A stretch of DNA of 64,000 nucleotides from assembly GCA_004154925.1 (NCBI GenBank), contig QJNS01000134.1, positions 124,001 through 188,000 of the forward strand, written 5' to 3'. The stretch comes from Monosporascus cannonballus. Its lineage: Eukaryota > Ascomycota > Sordariomycetes > Xylariales. The notes beneath the pieces were generated by a model, which worked only from the letters and a program-made list of their open reading frames with translations, did no database searches and had not been told where the DNA came from. Position 1 is the first letter of the stretch. Every line of letters starts with the position of its first letter. A program made the translations under genes and the position numbers. This document shows, one piece after another, positions 62,702 to 64,000 of the stretch.

Positions 62702-62741
62702 TATTCATTGCTAGGGTAATTCATTAGGTGGGGTCCGAGGT
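62702..62741 (-). repeat. Right 40-bp TIR of the 60.9-kb transposon
   Basis: This is the exact inverse of 60911-60950 and is followed by TA at 62742-62743. Confidence 0.93.
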
Positions 62742-62743
62742 TA

Positions 62744-63454
62744 GACGAGGCTGCGGCTTGATGAGTCCCCTATCAGTCTACCTCCTGAAAAGAGGTCACA
62801 GTCGGACGGAGGCTGGCTAGCATCAGGGGCTTACCTAATCAAACGTTCATAAAGTGGGTAGCTTTCGCTTCGTTGGTGGGGTTTGGCCGTTTATGATAAG
62901 CATGAGCTAATCCGCTTGTCAGCAATGGAATGCGCAAAGCTTGCCACTCAAGTCGTGATCAAAAATACTTGACACACTTTTGGTTGGTGGGTCCTAAGAA
63001 AGTGTGTCGATTATTATTGATCACGACCTGCCATAAACGTCAGAGAAGACAAGATGGGGATTCGTAGACAGATGGATGGCGAAAGGGGCATGGTTCTTAA
63101 AAGCAATCTTTGGTATCTGCTAATGTTTACTCAGCTGCCTACGTAGTTTACCTGCAGGCTCAGTCAGCTCTTAACAACCTTTGCCCACTGTAGGTTCAAG
63201 AGCCTTCGCGACTCCCTAAGAAATATCGGAGATCTCATTTAAGAAGCTCCCATTGCTTCTCCCTAGAAATCCAATTGCTCGTTTTTCTTCCCTGAATAAA
63301 TTCAACCCTCATCATATACACTCTTCCCTCCGTACGGAACTCGGAGGTAGTAGCCACCTCTTATCCTTGGACTGTGCTAGAGCAGCAATCGGACAAGAAG
63401 ACCCGCACTCTCCATCGAGACTACCTCGTCCATACCCAATTGTCGGGACAGTTC
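62744..63454. other. Host intergenic region and upstream region of the pirin-like gene
   Basis: The base composition is normal, and no transposon domain or long ORF with a recognisable product is present. It contains a 76-bp inverted repeat (62952-63027). Closer to the gene it becomes pyrimidine-rich (63240-63340: 'cttctccctag', 'tttttcttccctg', 'ctcttccctcc'), as fungal promoters often are, with CCAAT at 63271. The open stretch 63253-63468 is out of frame with the pirin exon and shows no domain. Confidence 0.5.
62952..63027. repeat. 76-bp inverted repeat, possible mini-MITE
   Basis: GTCGTGATCAA at 62952-62962 is inverted exactly at 63017-63027. A second stem (TGACACACTTT with AAAGTGTGTCG) lies inside it, around a loop of about 20 bases. 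No target duplication is obvious. It could be a tiny MITE or a transcribed hairpin. Confidence 0.6.
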
Positions 63455-64000
63455 ATGAACGCCATTAAGAACGCGATGTCGAAAACGCTGTCACACGCTA
63501 AAATCACGCCGCATCGGAGTGCCTCTCGTGGACATTCTGACCATGGCTGGCTCAATACGTATCATAGCTTCTCTTTCGCAGATTGGCATGATCCGAGATT
63601 CACCCATTTCGGGTCATTGAGAGTCTTGAACGAAGATCGGGTTAAGCCAAATTCCGGCTTCCCGACCCATCCGCATAGGGATTTTGAGATATTTAGCTGG
63701 TGAGCGGTTTCCTCCTACCATTGAGGTTCTGTTCTGGTCAGTCGCTAACATGGATACAGTAAGTGAAGCCTGTTGTCCGAGCCTCGCTTGTTAATAGCGG
63801 CACAAGACCCGTATTTCTGGAGGACGGTGCTGACGTTTAGCAGATATACTTTCTGGCGAGCTAACTCACCGCGACAGCATGGTCCGCAAGGGTTCAGAAG
63901 GGGGACAGTCGGACAAGTTCTACCGTATGCACCGAGGTGACGTCCAGTTCACGACGGGTGGCACGGGCATCGCGCACTCGGAACAGAACGAGCATCAAAG
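63455..64000 (+). CDS. Pirin family protein, 5' part (two exons, cut by window end)
   Basis: Exon 1 reads, from ATG 63455 (a second in-frame ATG is at 63476), SASRGHSDHGWLNTYHSFSF, then FADWHDPRFTHFGSLRVLNE, PNSGFPTHPHRDFEIFS. This is the pirin N-terminal cupin with the His-x-His metal site in THPHRD. The exon stops at a donor GTGAGC (63700). Exon 2 starts at about 63844 and reads LSGELTHRDSM, then RGDVQFTTGGTGIAHSEQNEH, with the second His/Glu metal motif (HSE). Pirins are Fe(II)-binding nuclear or cytosolic proteins, some with quercetin dioxygenase activity. Codon use is GC-balanced and shows no RIP. With the canonical donor the two exons are out of register by one base; see findings. The GTG at 63374 that extends the frame upstream is not a likely start. 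Confidence 0.88.
63700..63843 (+). other. Predicted intron 1 of the pirin-like gene
   Basis: The donor is GTGAGC at 63700. A branch-like GCTGAC at 63829-63834 precedes the TTTAG/CAG acceptor (63840 or 63843). Length is about 144 nt. CTAAC followed by ATACAG at 63747-63760 is a second branch/acceptor pair, but using it leads straight to a stop. Confidence 0.6.

Larger units (their letters stand above)
60911..62741 (+). mobile_element. Fot1/pogo-like DNA transposon with perfect 40-bp TIRs
   Basis: The ends 60911-60950 and 62702-62741 are exact inverse copies over 40 bp, starting ACCTCGGACCCCACCTAATG. TA lies on both sides (60909-60910 and 62742-62743), the target duplication of Tc1/mariner elements. 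At 1831 bp it is the usual size for Fot1-type elements. It carries one transposase pseudogene on the plus strand. The outer 250 or so bases at the left and about 300 at the right are GC-balanced; the core is AT-rich with many stops. Confidence 0.92.

Noticed and set aside
1..64000. CRISPR arrays, tRNA or rRNA genes, prokaryotic operons
   Set aside because: No spaced repeats, no cloverleaf or rRNA-like blocks were seen. Pervasive RIP, an intron and Fot1/Gypsy elements point to a filamentous fungus.

Overview
The window looks like an AT-rich, gene-poor heterochromatic block of a filamentous ascomycete (Pezizomycotina), with the edge of a normal, GC-balanced gene region at its right end. Almost everything from 1 to about 62.7 kb is transposable-element DNA. 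It carries the marks of repeat-induced point mutation (RIP): C-to-T and G-to-A changes, CAA/CAG codons turned into TAA/TAG, Cys to Tyr, Asp to Asn, and reading frames that stay in register but are full of stops. I found no intact gene before the pirin-like gene at 63.45 kb, and no tRNA, rRNA or CRISPR.

Layout. Three groups of Ty3/Gypsy LTR retrotransposons are present, named here Gy1, Gy2 and Gy3. (1) 1-5966, Gy1a, minus strand, RNase H/RT to 5' LTR, cut by the window start. (2) 5967-9970, Gy2a, plus strand, from the middle of RT to a truncated 3' LTR, with a 125-bp solo LTR inside. (3) 9971-17376, Gy2b, plus strand, full length with two 207-bp LTRs. (4) 17377-22580, Gy1b, minus strand, truncated in RT. 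(5) 22581 to about 28.2 kb, extremely AT-rich and unassigned. (6) About 28.2-31.8 kb, Gy3a, minus strand (RT, gag, 5' LTR). (7) 31826-60376, a 28.5-kb insertion bounded by 40-bp inverted repeats and TA duplications, sitting inside the Gy3a LTR, whose remaining 107 bp resume at 60379. (8) Inside that insertion: a TIR-flanked MITE (34778-35626); Gy2c (36784-51017, minus), split by a 148-bp structured insert and by Gy3b (39061-45554, minus, best preserved, TSD TTAAA); unassigned AT-rich DNA (51018 to about 58.4 kb); and a Fot1/pogo-like transposon (58521-60359) that landed in the right TIR of the 28.5-kb unit. (9) 60911-62741, a second Fot1/pogo-like transposon with perfect 40-bp TIRs and a RIP-mutated core. 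(10) 62744-64000, host-like DNA with the 5' part of a pirin-family gene.

The nesting gives a relative order. Gy3a came first, then the 28.5-kb TIR unit into its LTR, then Gy2c and the 58.5-kb Fot1-like element into that unit, then the 148-bp insert and Gy3b into Gy2c. The two observations I consider most worth follow-up are the split LTR that brackets 28.5 kb, and an opposite-strand ORF with a zinc-cluster-like Cys motif in Gy3b, between its 3' LTR and integrase.
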